From Enterobacteriaceae bacterium B14 (GTDB taxonomy: Bacteria > Pseudomonadota > Gammaproteobacteria > Enterobacterales > Enterobacteriaceae), in assembly GCA_000307305.1 (NCBI GenBank), contig DF158882.1, positions 485,956-549,955 on the forward strand: a DNA stretch of 64,000 nt, written 5' to 3'. Position 1 is the stretch's first letter. The number at the start of each line of letters is the position of its first letter. Positions 1-10,634 of this stretch are shown here, piece after piece. Made by a program: the position numbers and the translations under genes. Under the pieces are notes generated by a model. That model was given only the letters and a program-made list of their open reading frames with translations. It was not told the origin of the DNA and did not search any database.

Positions 1-1
1 C

Positions 2-937
2 AGTGCATCGAATGATTTCGGCACCCCTGGCGTTAAAGATAACTGCATCTTCCTTGATAGCCCTGCACAAGCCCATCTGTTCCACAATAAAATGCTGGAG
101 CAGTTTCTCAAGTTCTCTGCTCAATTAGAGAAAAAAAGTAGCGTTAATATCGCTATTGTCGGTGGTGGTGCAACGGGTGTTGAGCTATCGGCAGAGCTAC
201 ATAATGCAGTGAAACAGTTACATAGCTACGGTTATGAAGGTTTAGATAGCAGCGCATTGAATGTCACTTTAGTAGAGGCTGGAGAGAGAATTCTTCCCGC
301 ACTACCGGCGCGTATCTCAGGTGCGGCGCATCAAGAGTTAACTAAACTTGGTGTTCGTGTACTGACACAAACGATGGTCACGAGTGCAGAGCCGAACGGT
401 TTACATACTAAAGGTGGCGAATTTATTGAAGCCGACCTGATGGTGTGGGCTGCGGGAATTAAAGCACCTGATTTTATGAAAGATATCGCTGGGTTAGAGA
501 CTAACCGCATTAATCAATTGGTCGTCGAACCAACGTTGCAAACAACCCGTGATCCTCATGTTTTTGCTATCGGTGATTGCGCATCTTGTCCTAAAGAAGA
601 GGGCGGTTTTGTTCCTCCTCGTGCACAGGCTGCTCACCAAATGGCATCCCGCTGCCACGCCAATATTCTTGCGCTCTTAAACGGACAACCGCTGAAATCT
701 TATGTTTATAAAGATCATGGTTCGCTCGTTTCACTCTCTAAGTTCAGTACGGTAGGGAGTTTGATGGGGAATTTGATGCGTGGCTCGATGATGATCGAAG
801 GGCGCATTGCACGCTTCGTCTATATCTCGCTATACCGCATGCACCAAGTTGCTCTGCACGGTTATATTAAAACCGGGTTGATGATGCTGGTGGGTGGGAT
901 AAATCGGGTCATTAGGCCTAGATTAAAGCTGCACTAA
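2..937 (+). CDS. ndh: NADH dehydrogenase type II (NDH-2), C-terminal part
   Basis: Single-subunit, non-proton-pumping NADH:quinone oxidoreductase on the inner face of the cytoplasmic membrane. The reading frame is open from the first bases of the window, so only the last 311 residues of a protein of about 434 are present; an internal ATG at 92 is not the start. Visible are the NADH-binding Rossmann loop [13 protein letters not shown] (about residues 54-66 of the fragment) and the FAD-contacting FAIGDCAS segment. The C-terminal part has the amphipathic basic stretch usual for membrane anchoring. A terminator follows directly. Confidence 0.95.
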   Translation, partial: SASNDFGTPGVKDNCIFLDSPAQAHLFHNKMLEQFLKFSAQLEKKSSVNIAIVGGGATGVELSAELHNAVKQLHSYGYEGLDSSALNVTLVEAGERILPALPARISGAAHQELTKLGVRVLTQTMVTSAEPNGLHTKGGEFIEADLMVWAAGIKAPDFMKDIAGLETNRINQLVVEPTLQTTRDPHVFAIGDCASCPKEEGGFVPPRAQAAHQMASRCHANILALLNGQPLKSYVYKDHGSLVSLSKFSTVGSLMGNLMRGSMMIEGRIARFVYISLYRMHQVALHGYIKTGLMMLVGGINRVIRPRLKLH

Positions 938-958
938 GTCCCCCCCTAGTTTAGTGGA

Positions 959-988
959 AGAGGGCTATATCGAAAGAGATAGCCCTCT
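959..988. terminator. Terminator between ndh and the convergent small gene
   Basis: Perfect 10-bp inverted repeat AGAGGGCTAT / ATAGCCCTCT with a 10-base loop, followed by TTTAT on the plus strand. It lies between two converging genes and may act in both directions. Confidence 0.75.
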
Positions 989-997
989 TTATCGTAT

Positions 998-1324
998 CTA
1001 ATCTTCATAACCCACATTGTTCAAAACATCTCCAGGGCATTTGCCATCCATACAGATAAATTTTTCATGGATCTGCTCCATTGAGCGTGGATGCTCGCTT
1101 TGCATGATGCCATATCCTGCATCGTACTGAGTTTTTCCAGGACACTTACCGTCTAAGCAAACAAATCGGTCGTGGTTTTGTTCTGCATCCGTTACATTCT
1201 CAACGGCAGCGATAGGTGTGATGACTTTTTCATGAGCATAAATAGAGTTTATGCTGGAAGCAAAAGCCGATATTGAACATAGAACTAGACTGACTGAAAG
1301 AGTGAATGTAGAGAGCTTGTTCAT
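998..1324 (-). CDS. Small secreted protein with duplicated CxDGKCPG motif, function unknown
   Basis: 108 residues. Residues 1-22 form a clear Sec signal peptide ending in AFA, so the product should be periplasmic. The mature part contains the same motif twice: HDRFVCLDGKCPG (about 52-64) and HEKFICMDGKCPG (about 85-97), each followed by a short segment ending in a GY pair. Each copy carries two cysteines five residues apart, which could form disulfides or bind a metal. I do not recognise the family. It stands alone, converging on ndh, in the interval where E. coli carries ycfJ, comR and bhsA. Confidence 0.7.
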   Translation of the reverse strand: MNKLSTFTLSVSLVLCSISAFASSINSIYAHEKVITPIAAVENVTDAEQNHDRFVCLDGKCPGKTQYDAGYGIMQSEHPRSMEQIHEKFICMDGKCPGDVLNNVGYED

Positions 1325-1808
1325 GGCATTGATACCTTATGTTGACATACCCAATCTCTTTCCTATTGCAGCAGCACGCATACTGTAGTTCTGCCATCTA
1401 AAATGTTCGGGTATGATGAAATTCAACACGATTGGAATCATAGAAGATGATTCTAGCCCTGCTTTTTACATTCGTATCGCGCTTAGAAAAATCGAGAACG
1501 CGCTAAAAATGCGAATGCATCTGCCTCTCTGATATGTCCTTTAATATATCGCCCAAATTGAAATTTTAATGCTCTCATTCGTTAAATACCTCACTTGAGT
1601 AAGCGGGTGGTGTAGCGTATGAGTTCGATTTCAATCCGTTAAGATAGTGTAAATAACGGAGCCTTAAGAGTGAAAATAGAAAGGACCATTATTATTTCCT
1701 AGTCATAGATTAAGCGTAGTGCATTTCATGATAGCAAGAGGGATAACAGCTTCTGGATGGGAGTAATGGGTTAAATTTATTAGAGTAATAATTTATTGGG
1801 AGAACAAG
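1325..1808. other. Intergenic region, no gene seen
   Basis: Nearly 500 bases of AT-rich sequence between the start of the small secreted-protein gene and the mfd terminator. Short open frames here lack a ribosome site and any recognisable protein character. It presumably holds the promoter of the minus-strand small gene at its left end. Confidence 0.5.
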
Positions 1809-1846
1809 ATAACCTGAAGAGACATTACGCTGTCTCTTCAGGTTAT
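1809..1846 (-). terminator. Terminator of mfd
   Basis: Perfect 16-bp inverted repeat (1809-1824 with 1831-1846) around the loop TTACGC, just beyond the mfd stop codon. T-rich sequence flanks both sides, so it could work in either direction. Confidence 0.85.
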
Positions 1847-1854
1847 TTTCTATT

Positions 1855-4800
1855 TTAAGGGAGAGGGTTCTCTTCAAATTGAGACAGTAGCTCTTCAATG
1901 AAGGTGATTCTCTCCGCATAATCAGCGAGTTTTACGATGAATTTCAATTTGCTAGAACCATCCAGCCGGAAGCTCTGAGGCTGCTTTTGCAGTAATCCAA
2001 TCAGATAGCTCGGATTTACTCGGTTTTTCTCGCCAAACTCGATAAATCCGCCTCGTTCATTGCCCTCAATCCGCTTGATACCTAACTGATTTGCCTGTTG
2101 GCGCATTTGGGCAATTTTTAATAGATGGCGGGCTGCGGGAGGAAGATTCCCGAAGCGGTCAATCAGCTCTACTTTGAGGTCGTTCAACTCGCCGCCATCT
2201 TTTGCACTAGCGATGCGTTTATAGAACGAGAGGCGCATATTGACGTCAGGGATGAAGTCATCCGGTAACAGGCTAGGCATCCGTAGTTCGACCTCTGTTT
2301 GCCCGTTAGAAAGGTCTTCCAGAGATGGCTCTCGTCCCTCTTTCAATGCATCAACGGCGCTTTCTAGCAGCTCCATATAAAGTGAGAAACCTACTGTCGC
2401 CATTTGGCCACTCTGGTCGTCACCGAGCAGTTCACCTGCGCCGCGAATCTCAAGATCGTGAGTCGCCAACGCGAAGCCTGCGCCAAGGTCCTCTAGAGAC
2501 GCAATAGCCTCCAAGCGCTTATGGGCATCCGTCGTCATCGCTTTTGGCGGAGGTGTTAGCAAATAAGCATAGGCTTGATGGTGAGAGCGTCCAACGCGCC
2601 CGCGTAGCTGATGAAGTTGCGCGAGGCCGAATTTATCTGCTCGTTCGATAACGATGGTATTCGCACTTGGGATATCGATCCCTGTTTCGATAATTGTGGT
2701 ACAAACCAAAACGTTATAGCGCTGATGATGGAACTCTGTCATCACTCGTTCCAGTTCGCGTTCACGCATCTGACCGTGGCCGATGGCAATACGTGCTTCA
2801 GGGATGAGCTCTGCAAGGCGCTGGCTTGCTTTCTCTATGTTCTCAACATCGTTATACAAATAGTAAACCTGACCACCGCGCAGAATTTCACGCAAGATGG
2901 CCTCTCTTACTACCATGTTGTCATATTCGCGAACGAAGGTTTTGATCGCCAAGCGGCGAGCAGGAGGGGTTGCGATAATTGACAGGTCACGCATACCACT
3001 CATTGCCATATTTAGCGTACGGGGAATAGGCGTTGCTGTTAGCGTAAGAATATCGACGTCGGCTCGCATGGCCTTGATTCGCTCTTTCTGACGAACGCCG
3101 AACCGGTGCTCTTCATCGACGATGAGTAACCCGAGGTCACGCCATGCCAGATCGCTTTGCAACAGTTTATGGGTTCCGATCAAGATATCGACCTTGCCAT
3201 CCTCTGTCTCTTCAAGCACCTTCTGCTGCTCTTTGGCGGTACGAAAACGAGACATTACCTCAATACGTACCGGCCAGTTAGCGAACCGATCGCGAAAGTT
3301 TTCATAGTGCTGTTGCGCCAACAGCGTTGTCGGTACAAGAACGGCAACCTGCTTATGGTTATTCACTGCTAAAAAGGCGGCGCGCATGGCCACTTCCGTC
3401 TTACCAAAGCCCACATCGCCACAGACAAGCCTATCCATCGCCAACGGTTGGCACATATCGCCTAGCACAGCGTTAATGGCGTTGGCTTGATCTGGTGTCG
3501 TCTCAAATGGGAAGCTCTGGCAGAATAGATCGTACTGTTCACGATCGTGCTTAAAAGCAAAACCTGCTTTTGCTGCTCGCTGGGCGTAAATATCTAATAA
3601 TTCGGCTGCTACATCTCGTACTTTCTCTGCCGCTTTTTGGCGCGCGCGTGACCAAACATCACCGCCCAGCTTATGTAACGGTGCACTCTCGTCTGCACCG
3701 CCAGAATAGCGGCTAATCATATGCAGCGAAGAGACAGGAACGTAGAGTTTATCTGCGCCTGAATAGGTCAGGATCAAGTATTCAGCTTTGATTCCACCGG
3801 CTTCTAAGGTAGTCAGGCCACCGTAACGCCCGACACCGTGCTCTAGGTGTACAACAGGCTGCCCTTGTTTTAGTTCAGCCAGATTACGCACCATCGTATC
3901 GGTGTTAATCGTGCGGCGATTATCTCGGCGGCGATGGCTTACTCGCTCACCGAGTAGGTCAGATTCACAAATCAGTGCAAGCTGACTCTCTTGGTCTAAA
4001 AAGCCCCGCTCGCAGTAACCGACCATCAAGTAATGGCCTGCTTTTTTAGCCTGATCTAACTGTTCAATCGGTTTCGGTTTTAGTTTGATCCGTGAGAGCA
4101 GTTCTAACAGCGTCTCTCTACGACCTTCGCTCTCAACGGAAAATACGACTCTTCCGCTAAAGCTCTCAATAAAACGGCGGAGGTTATCCAGCGGAGATTT
4201 CTGCTGGGCATGAACGGTGAGGTCGGGTAGCGCTTGATAGGAGAGGTTATAGCTCCCCTGTTTTTCTGGTACGGCTTCGGGGTGAAGAATAACGCGCGGC
4301 CATTTTTTCAGTTCGCCAAACAGTTCATCAACCCGCAACCACAGCGTAGGGGGTTCGAGTAATGGGCGCATCGGGTCAACACGTCGGTTCTCATAGCGTT
4401 GATTAATATCCTGCCAGAAACGCTCAGAGGAGGTTTCAAGATCCCCAATGCTGAGTAACAGCGTCTCTTTCGGGAGATAGCTAAACAGAGAAGGCATAGG
4501 CTCGTTGAAAAACAGCGGCTGCCAGTACTCAATACCGGCAGGCCATTGGCCCTTGCTCACCTGCTGATAGATATGCTCCGGCTCGCGCAGAACGTCGAAC
4601 TTTTCGCGCCATTGGCTGCGAAATAGTTCAATTGCACTTTTATCACTCGGGAATTCATGAGCGGGAAGCAGGTCTATAGAATCGACTTCTACTAGTGTGC
4701 GTTGGCTATCAATGTCGAAGGTGCGCAGGCTATCAATTTCATCATCGAAAAAATCGATACGAAAAGGCTCTTCACTCCCCATCGGGAAAAGATCGAGAAG

Positions 4801-5301
4801 TGCGCCACGAGTGGCAAATTCACCGTGCTCCATCACCTGATCGACAGAGCGATAACCGGCTTGCTCAAGCTGGGCACGCAGTTTATCCCGAGAGAGGCGC
4901 TCACCTTTTTTCATGACTAAGGCATGGCCCATCAGGAAAGTGTGAGGGCATACCCGCTGCATTAGCGTATTAGCAGCGAGGATCAAGATCCCTTCATCGC
5001 GCTCAGGTAATTGGTAAAGGGTTGATAAGCGGTTTGATATCACCTCTTGGTGAGGTGAAAAACTGTCATAGGGCAAGGTTTCCCAATCTGAAAGCATGGT
5101 CACCGTGCGGGTGGTAAATTGCTGAATTTCCGCCTGCAAGCGTAGTGCATACTGCATATCAGGGGCAATCAGGACTACTGGGCCACGGTGATGAGATGTG
5201 ATTTCAGCGCAAATAAGAGAGGTCGCGGAGCCAGAGAGTTGCCCGATAAGACGTGTGTCTCCAGGCTTTTTAGGCAGTTGATAATGCATGTTTTGGGACA
5301 T
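1855..5301 (-). CDS. mfd: Transcription-repair coupling factor Mfd
   Basis: ATP-driven translocase that removes RNA polymerase stalled at DNA lesions and recruits UvrA. It has 1148 residues, the same length as E. coli Mfd. The order is: UvrB-like N-terminal region, the RNA-polymerase-interacting domain around residues 480-550 (VVHLEHGVGRYGGL), then superfamily 2 helicase domains with Walker A GDVGFGKTE (about 627-636), the DEEH box (VDEEHRFG) and the QLRGRVGR motif VI, and a C-terminal domain. In E. coli mfd also lies just before lolCDE, on the opposite strand, as here. Confidence 0.98.
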   Translation of the reverse strand: MSQNMHYQLPKKPGDTRLIGQLSGSATSLICAEITSHHRGPVVLIAPDMQYALRLQAEIQQFTTRTVTMLSDWETLPYDSFSPHQEVISNRLSTLYQLPERDEGILILAANTLMQRVCPHTFLMGHALVMKKGERLSRDKLRAQLEQAGYRSVDQVMEHGEFATRGALLDLFPMGSEEPFRIDFFDDEIDSLRTFDIDSQRTLVEVDSIDLLPAHEFPSDKSAIELFRSQWREKFDVLREPEHIYQQVSKGQWPAGIEYWQPLFFNEPMPSLFSYLPKETLLLSIGDLETSSERFWQDINQRYENRRVDPMRPLLEPPTLWLRVDELFGELKKWPRVILHPEAVPEKQGSYNLSYQALPDLTVHAQQKSPLDNLRRFIESFSGRVVFSVESEGRRETLLELLSRIKLKPKPIEQLDQAKKAGHYLMVGYCERGFLDQESQLALICESDLLGERVSHRRRDNRRTINTDTMVRNLAELKQGQPVVHLEHGVGRYGGLTTLEAGGIKAEYLILTYSGADKLYVPVSSLHMISRYSGGADESAPLHKLGGDVWSRARQKAAEKVRDVAAELLDIYAQRAAKAGFAFKHDREQYDLFCQSFPFETTPDQANAINAVLGDMCQPLAMDRLVCGDVGFGKTEVAMRAAFLAVNNHKQVAVLVPTTLLAQQHYENFRDRFANWPVRIEVMSRFRTAKEQQKVLEETEDGKVDILIGTHKLLQSDLAWRDLGLLIVDEEHRFGVRQKERIKAMRADVDILTLTATPIPRTLNMAMSGMRDLSIIATPPARRLAIKTFVREYDNMVVREAILREILRGGQVYYLYNDVENIEKASQRLAELIPEARIAIGHGQMRERELERVMTEFHHQRYNVLVCTTIIETGIDIPSANTIVIERADKFGLAQLHQLRGRVGRSHHQAYAYLLTPPPKAMTTDAHKRLEAIASLEDLGAGFALATHDLEIRGAGELLGDDQSGQMATVGFSLYMELLESAVDALKEGREPSLEDLSNGQTEVELRMPSLLPDDFIPDVNMRLSFYKRIASAKDGGELNDLKVELIDRFGNLPPAARHLLKIAQMRQQANQLGIKRIEGNERGGFIEFGEKNRVNPSYLIGLLQKQPQSFRLDGSSKLKFIVKLADYAERITFIEELLSQFEENPLP

Positions 5302-5585
5302 AGATGTTTATTCTGGTCTCGTTAGCACACCATCCCGACTCTGAAATGCAGTGACAAAACACGTTGTCAGCATAAGTTGGCATACAGCGATGATGTTAGC
5401 TTAATAAAAAGGTGAACCTAAAAATTAGTGGTTCCCTAGAGCACTTGTGTCCTTTATTATCCTTGAACATTTTGCTTTGGCAATCACAATGCTCCTTGTT
5501 GTTTAATTTACTTTAAAAACAATAAACTATAATTTATTTGTTATACGGAAATAGAGTTTTTAGCTACCACTATAGGGGAGATAAA

Positions 5586-6041
5586 ATGAATATTCTTAGG
5601 AAAGGGGCTTTGATTCTAATACTGTCATTTTCATTTACGGCATCAGCCCAGCCCGTTGAGTATATTGATGTTGATAGCAATACGACGACAGGTTTGATAA
5701 TGCACTACTGTGGTGTTGGCTTGATGTCAGGGTTGCATGTGAAGAAAAACCTGCTTCTTTGTAACATCGTCAATGTTAATGCTCATAGTGCTGGGTTTAA
5801 TGATTACACGACGTTGAGAAATGGGATGCATGCCTGCCCAGTTGGTACAGCCATGTCAGGGCATCATGTGAAGAACAATGTCCTTAAGTGCAACCTTCCT
5901 CAAAATAAAACATTAGATACTAACTCTGAATATGTGGACACCAACGGTTTTCGTGAGGGTATGCATGCTTGTCCTACGGGCTGGGTCATGACAGGCGTTC
6001 ATGTGAAAAAGAATCATGTTCTCTGTACGAAACTAAACTAA
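5586..6041 (+). CDS. Secreted three-repeat cysteine protein, function unknown
   Basis: 151 residues from the ATG at 5586, chosen because GGGGAG precedes it by five bases and it starts a typical signal peptide (cleavage near TASA-QP, about residue 20). An in-frame codon at 5538 would add 16 unlikely residues. The mature protein is three copies of a motif of about 26 residues with consensus MHxCPxGxxMxGxHVKxNxxxC: MHYCGVGLMSGLHVKKN, MHACPVGTAMSGHHVKNN and MHACPTGWVMTGVHVKKN. Each copy holds two cysteines, suggesting one disulfide per repeat. I cannot name the family. It is a single-gene unit between mfd and lolC. Confidence 0.75.
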   Translation: MNILRKGALILILSFSFTASAQPVEYIDVDSNTTTGLIMHYCGVGLMSGLHVKKNLLLCNIVNVNAHSAGFNDYTTLRNGMHACPVGTAMSGHHVKNNVLKCNLPQNKTLDTNSEYVDTNGFREGMHACPTGWVMTGVHVKKNHVLCTKLN

Positions 6042-6454
6042 AAATAGGTATTCATTAATACAGTTTTATACTTGAATATTGAATTTTATCATATAGTTAA
6101 TTTATGGGGTGAGTGCCAATATTCTCACTTTGTACTACTCAATCAAACATAGCGTTCCCTCTGGCGTTATGTACGAACTTGTAATAACAGAATGGCGCTA
6201 AATTGTTTTTTCTAGCAGGGTAAATGTGGTTCAGGAAATTACATTCGATACAAATTTTTGCGGATAAACGAGGTGAGGTTATCCTGCATATCTAACGTGT
6301 TTTAAGCAAAAACAACGCGTTATAGTGTATGTAGAAAGACGAATTTAGAAACTGTTGAAAGCGTGGAAAAACTTTATTTTTCATTTATTTAATTCATCGT
6401 TGACTATATACTTCGTCATCACTTTGCCCTAGCAACAGCAGCCGAACTGACTCC
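6042..6454. other. Intergenic region upstream of lolC
   Basis: About 410 bases without a convincing gene. An imperfect inverted repeat (ACATAGCG / CGTTATGT, near 6147-6172) may end the upstream transcript. The lolCDE promoter should lie here, but I could not single one out. Confidence 0.4.
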
Positions 6455-7657
6455 ATGTATCAACCTGTCGCATTATATATTGGCCTGCGCTACATGCGCG
6501 GGCGCGCATCGGACCGCTTCGGGCGGTTTGTCTCATGGTTATCCACCATTGGCATTACGCTTGGCGTGATGGCACTCATTACCGTTCTCTCCGTGATGAA
6601 CGGTTTTGAACGTGAGCTGGAAAACAATATCTTAAAACTGATGCCGCAGGCGTTAATCACCACGCCAAAGGGGTCGCTTGCTCCCAAAGAGTATCCGCCA
6701 AACGAACTGGCTAAGCTAAAAGGCGTGAAACGTGTCGCACCTTTGGTCAGTGGTGATGTGGTGTTACAAAGCCCTCGCAGTGTCGCTGTTGGCGTGATGT
6801 TGGGGATAGATCCGAAAGATCAGGAGCCATTGCAGCCTTACTTTTGGGGTGTTGATCTGAAAGCGCTGGTGCCGGGTAAGTATCAGGTCATCATGGGCGA
6901 TCAACTGGCTAAACAACTCGGTGTGAAGATGGGGGACGATATTCGCCTGATGGTCACTAGCGCCAGCCAGTTTACGCCGATGGGGCGAATCCCTAGCCAG
7001 CGATTGTTTACCGTAATGGGAACCTACACGGCGAATAGCGAAGTTGATGGCTATCAAATGCTAGTCAATATTGAAGATGCCTCTCGCTTAATGCGTTATC
7101 CGCAGGGAAATATCAGCGGATGGCGGCTGTATCTTGAAAACCCGCTAGATGTTGCCTCCCTCAGCCAACAAGTTTTACCTGGTGGCTTAGTTTGGAAGGA
7201 TTGGCGGGATCGGAAAGGGGAGCTATTCCAGGCTGTCAGTATGGAAAAAAATATGATGGGGTTATTGCTAAGCCTCATTATTGCCGTTGCGGCCTTCAAC
7301 ATCATCACCTCTCTGGGCTTAATGGTGATGGAGAAACAGGGAGAGGTGGCGATTTTGCAAACCCAAGGGCTAACCCGCTGGCAGGTGATGTTGATCTTTA
7401 TGGTGCAAGGGGCGAGTGCGGGGATCATCGGGTCACTACTTGGTGCAGGGCTGGGGGTTTTGTTATCCAGCCAGCTTAATACCCTCATGCCAATGTTAGG
7501 CGATATGCTTGGCGGTGCTGCGCTACCAGTGGCGATTGAATCCTCACAGGTTATTACTATTGCTCTTTTTGCTATGGCGATTTCTCTACTTTCTACGTTC
7601 TATCCATCTTGGCGCGCGGCTGCCGTTCAACCTGCTGAGGCTTTACGTTATGAATAA
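6455..7657 (+). CDS. lolC: Lipoprotein-releasing ABC transporter permease LolC
   Basis: Inner-membrane subunit of LolCDE, which extracts outer-membrane lipoproteins and hands them to LolA. It has 400 residues (E. coli 399). The N-terminus [18 protein letters not shown] and the motif [11 protein letters not shown] after the first membrane segment are typical; a large periplasmic domain (about 50-265) and three C-terminal membrane segments follow, ending in the FtsX-like [17 protein letters not shown] tail. LolC carries the LolA-docking hook in the family. No strong ribosome site is visible before the ATG. Its stop overlaps the lolD start by 8 bases. Confidence 0.97.
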   Translation: MYQPVALYIGLRYMRGRASDRFGRFVSWLSTIGITLGVMALITVLSVMNGFERELENNILKLMPQALITTPKGSLAPKEYPPNELAKLKGVKRVAPLVSGDVVLQSPRSVAVGVMLGIDPKDQEPLQPYFWGVDLKALVPGKYQVIMGDQLAKQLGVKMGDDIRLMVTSASQFTPMGRIPSQRLFTVMGTYTANSEVDGYQMLVNIEDASRLMRYPQGNISGWRLYLENPLDVASLSQQVLPGGLVWKDWRDRKGELFQAVSMEKNMMGLLLSLIIAVAAFNIITSLGLMVMEKQGEVAILQTQGLTRWQVMLIFMVQGASAGIIGSLLGAGLGVLLSSQLNTLMPMLGDMLGGAALPVAIESSQVITIALFAMAISLLSTFYPSWRAAAVQPAEALRYE

Positions 7658-8354
7658 TTCACCGTTATTGCAGTGCATTAATCTCTGCAAAACCTATCAG
7701 GAAGGGCAGTTGCGGACCGATGTACTGCGTAATGTCTCATTCTCTATCAATTCGGGTGAAATGATGGCGATTGTTGGTAGTTCAGGTTCAGGTAAGAGCA
7801 CGCTGTTGCATATGTTAGGTGGTTTGGATGAGCCGACGTCTGGCGAAGTCATTTATGAGGGGCGTTCATTGAGCACCCTAACATCCTCCGATAAAGCAGA
7901 CCTACGCAACCACCAACTGGGCTTTATCTATCAATTTCACCATTTGTTACCTGATTTTACCGCGCTAGAAAATACCGCTATGCCGCTGTTAATAGGTGGC
8001 GTAAAACCCGCAGAGGCGCAAGATAGAGCACTGGAGATGTTGGCAGCCGTGGGGCTTGAGCAACGGAGTAAACATCGTCCGTCGGAGTTATCCGGTGGTG
8101 AGCGCCAGCGTGTAGCGATTGCTAGAGCATTGGTTAATCGTCCTTCATTGGTTTTGGCTGATGAGCCAACAGGGAACTTAGATCAGCGCACGGCGGATAA
8201 TATTTTTGACTTGTTGGGGGAGCTGAACCAGCGTCAGAAAACTGCTTTTCTGGTGGTGACTCATGATTTGCAACTGGCTAAACGATTACATCGCCAGCTA
8301 GAAATGCGTGATGGCCAGTTAAACGACCAACTGACGCTGATGGGAGCGGAATAA
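7650..8354 (+). CDS. lolD: Lipoprotein-releasing ATP-binding protein LolD
   Basis: Cytoplasmic ATPase of LolCDE, 234 residues from the ATG at 7650 (E. coli 233). The frame is open further upstream inside lolC, but only this start gives the family N-terminus [16 protein letters not shown]. It shows Walker [17 protein letters not shown] (about 42-57), the signature [15 protein letters not shown], Walker [13 protein letters not shown] and the switch His in VVTHD. Start overlaps lolC by 8 bases and the stop overlaps lolE by one, indicating translational coupling. Confidence 0.97.
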   Translation: MNNSPLLQCINLCKTYQEGQLRTDVLRNVSFSINSGEMMAIVGSSGSGKSTLLHMLGGLDEPTSGEVIYEGRSLSTLTSSDKADLRNHQLGFIYQFHHLLPDFTALENTAMPLLIGGVKPAEAQDRALEMLAAVGLEQRSKHRPSELSGGERQRVAIARALVNRPSLVLADEPTGNLDQRTADNIFDLLGELNQRQKTAFLVVTHDLQLAKRLHRQLEMRDGQLNDQLTLMGAE

Positions 8355-9601
8355 TGTCCGTATTACCGCATTCGCTATTGATTGCGCTTCGCTTTAGCCG
8401 TGGGCGTCGCCGTGGCGGTATGGTCTCTCTGATCTCGGTGATTTCAACGGTAGGTATCGCGCTAGGGGTGGCAGTGTTAATTCTGGGCCTCAGCGCAATG
8501 AACGGTTTTGAGCGCGAGCTAAATAACCGCATTCTGGCTGTTGTGCCACATGGCGAGATCGAGGCCGTCGAGCAGCCGTTTAATAACTGGCAAGAGAGCA
8601 TCACACAGGTTGAGAAAGTGCCCGGTATTTTAGCTGCGGCACCCTATATAAATTTTACAGGGCTTATTGAGAACGGAGCACAGCTCAGAGCGGTGCAGGT
8701 AAAAGGAGTTGATCCTAAACAGGAGACTCAGCTTAGTGCGTTGCCAAGTTTCGTGCAAAACAATGCATGGGCAACCTTTGCACCTGATAAGAAGCAGATC
8801 ATTCTGGGAAGCGGTGTGGCTTCAGGTCTGGGAGTGAAACAAGGGGATTGGGTAACCATCATGATCCCCAACAGTGACCCTGAGATGAAACTGTTACAGC
8901 CCAAACGCATCCGTCTACAGGTCACTGGCATACTGCAACTGAGTGGGCAGCTTGATCATGGACTGGCAATGCTCCCACTCAGTGATGCTCAGCAGTATCT
9001 GGATATGGGGGCGAGCGTAACGGGTATCGCCCTCAAAATGAACGATGTCTTTTCTGCCAATAAGCTAGTAAAAGATGCGGGAGAGGTAACGAATACCTAC
9101 GTTTATATCCGCAGTTGGATCGGCACTTACGGCTATATGTTCCGAGATATTCAGATGATCCGCGCCATCATGTATTTGGCAATGGTGTTGGTGATTGGTG
9201 TGGCCTGCTTCAATATTGTCTCTACGCTGGTGATGGCGGTAAAAGATAAGAGTAGCGATATTGCAGTACTGCGAACACTCGGTGCAAAAGATGGTTTTAT
9301 TCGCTCTATTTTTATCTGGTATGGCTTACTTGCCGGACTTGTTGGCAGTATCGCTGGAGTTGTCATCGGCGTTATTGCCTCCCTTGAGCTTACTACGCTG
9401 ATTAAAGGGCTAGAAAAACTTATTGGGCATAGTCTGTTATCCGGCGACATCTACTTCATTGACTTTTTACCTTCCGAGTTACACTGGTTGGATGTGGTGA
9501 TCGTGCTGTTCACTGCACTATTATTAAGTTTGGTCGCCAGTTGGTATCCGGCGCGGCGGGCGAGCCGAATTGACCCCGCGAGAGTGTTGAGCGGTCAGTA
9601 A
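8354..9601 (+). CDS. lolE: Lipoprotein-releasing ABC transporter permease LolE
   Basis: Second membrane subunit of LolCDE, which opens towards the lipoprotein substrate. 415 residues (E. coli 414), with one N-terminal membrane segment, the motif [11 protein letters not shown], a large periplasmic domain and three C-terminal membrane segments ending in [17 protein letters not shown]. It resembles LolC throughout, reflecting the family's gene duplication. The ATG shares its first base with the lolD stop (TAATG). A TTCG-loop terminator follows, closing the lolCDE operon. Confidence 0.97.
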   Translation: MSVLPHSLLIALRFSRGRRRGGMVSLISVISTVGIALGVAVLILGLSAMNGFERELNNRILAVVPHGEIEAVEQPFNNWQESITQVEKVPGILAAAPYINFTGLIENGAQLRAVQVKGVDPKQETQLSALPSFVQNNAWATFAPDKKQIILGSGVASGLGVKQGDWVTIMIPNSDPEMKLLQPKRIRLQVTGILQLSGQLDHGLAMLPLSDAQQYLDMGASVTGIALKMNDVFSANKLVKDAGEVTNTYVYIRSWIGTYGYMFRDIQMIRAIMYLAMVLVIGVACFNIVSTLVMAVKDKSSDIAVLRTLGAKDGFIRSIFIWYGLLAGLVGSIAGVVIGVIASLELTTLIKGLEKLIGHSLLSGDIYFIDFLPSELHWLDVVIVLFTALLLSLVASWYPARRASRIDPARVLSGQ

Positions 9602-9607
9602 TGTCAT

Positions 9608-9631
9608 TAGAGCCTATTTCGATAGGCTCTA
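9608..9631 (+). terminator. Terminator of lolCDE
   Basis: Perfect 10-bp stem TAGAGCCTAT / ATAGGCTCTA closed by a TTCG tetraloop and followed by AATTTA, seven bases after the lolE stop. Confidence 0.75.
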
Positions 9632-9722
9632 AATTTATCAAGCATCTGGTGTGTTCAAGATGTTGATGCAGGATACACAGCAGCACAAAGTAATAAATAA
9701 CGTTTAAGTAAGGATCGTTGTG

Positions 9723-10634
9723 ATGTATTACGGTTTTGATATGGGTGGCACCAAGATTGAGATGGGTGCTTTTGACGCAGAGTTGAACCGTGTCTGGCAA
9801 AAACGCGTGCCCACGCCACGCGATGATTATGCTGCATTGATCGATACATTAACCGAGCTGACGCTAGAGGCGGATGCAGCATTAGGCTTGAAAGGGAAAG
9901 TCGGCATCGGTTTGCCTGGTATGCCAGACAGAGATAATGGTCGCCTATTCACCGCTAATGTTCCTGCCGCGATGGGGCGGCCGTTACAGCTCGATTTAGA
10001 GCAGAGAATTGAACGTGCGGTAAAAATTGATAATGATGCTAACTGTTTTGCTCTCTCGGAAGCGTGGGATGGTGAGTTCAGGAGCTACCCCAGCGTATTG
10101 GGGATGATCTTAGGCACGGGCGTTGGCGGTGGGTTGATTATCGACGGCAAAGTGTTTTCCGGCCGTAACTATATTACCGGTGAGTTTGGGCATCTGCGTT
10201 TGCCTGTGGATGCCTTAGAGGTTTTAGGGCGCGATATTCCCCGAGTTCGGTGCGGATGTGGGCATGATGGCTGCATAGAAAACTATATTTCTGGCAGAGG
10301 TTTTGAGTGGGTTTACCAGCATTTCTATCAGGAATCGCTTTCGGCGCCGGTGATCATCGAACGTTATCGTGCTGGAGAAGCCAAGGCTGCCAGCCACGTT
10401 GATCGTTTTATGGATGTGCTAGCGATCTGCTTAGGCAACCTATTAACGATATTAGATCCGCATCTTGTGGTATTAGGAGGTGGGCTGTCCAATTTCACCG
10501 AGTTGTATGGCGAGTTACCTAAGCGCTTACCGCCTCATCTTCTTAGCGTGGCGAAAGTGCCAAGAATTGAACCGGCAAGATACGGTGATTCGGGTGGTGT
10601 TCGAGGGGCAGCATTTCTGAATTTGCAAGACTAA
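9723..10634 (+). CDS. nagK: N-acetyl-D-glucosamine kinase NagK
   Basis: ROK-family kinase that phosphorylates GlcNAc recovered from peptidoglycan turnover. 303 residues from the ATG at 9723, preceded by AAGGAT; a GTG one codon earlier is also possible. It has the phosphate-binding [10 protein letters not shown] at the N-terminus, the catalytic region [11 protein letters not shown] (about 105-115), the ROK signature with [10 protein letters not shown], and the zinc-binding [15 protein letters not shown] (about 177-191). It is followed by cobB after 91 bases, the same pairing as in E. coli, probably one operon. Confidence 0.96.
   Translation: MYYGFDMGGTKIEMGAFDAELNRVWQKRVPTPRDDYAALIDTLTELTLEADAALGLKGKVGIGLPGMPDRDNGRLFTANVPAAMGRPLQLDLEQRIERAVKIDNDANCFALSEAWDGEFRSYPSVLGMILGTGVGGGLIIDGKVFSGRNYITGEFGHLRLPVDALEVLGRDIPRVRCGCGHDGCIENYISGRGFEWVYQHFYQESLSAPVIIERYRAGEAKAASHVDRFMDVLAICLGNLLTILDPHLVVLGGGLSNFTELYGELPKRLPPHLLSVAKVPRIEPARYGDSGGVRGAAFLNLQD

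Noticed and set aside
1710-1919. Open frame on the minus strand overlapping the mfd end
   Set aside because: It runs through the mfd terminator hairpin and has no family similarity.
7509-7649. Upstream extension of the lolD frame
   Set aside because: It lies inside lolC; LolD family members begin at the Met at 7650.
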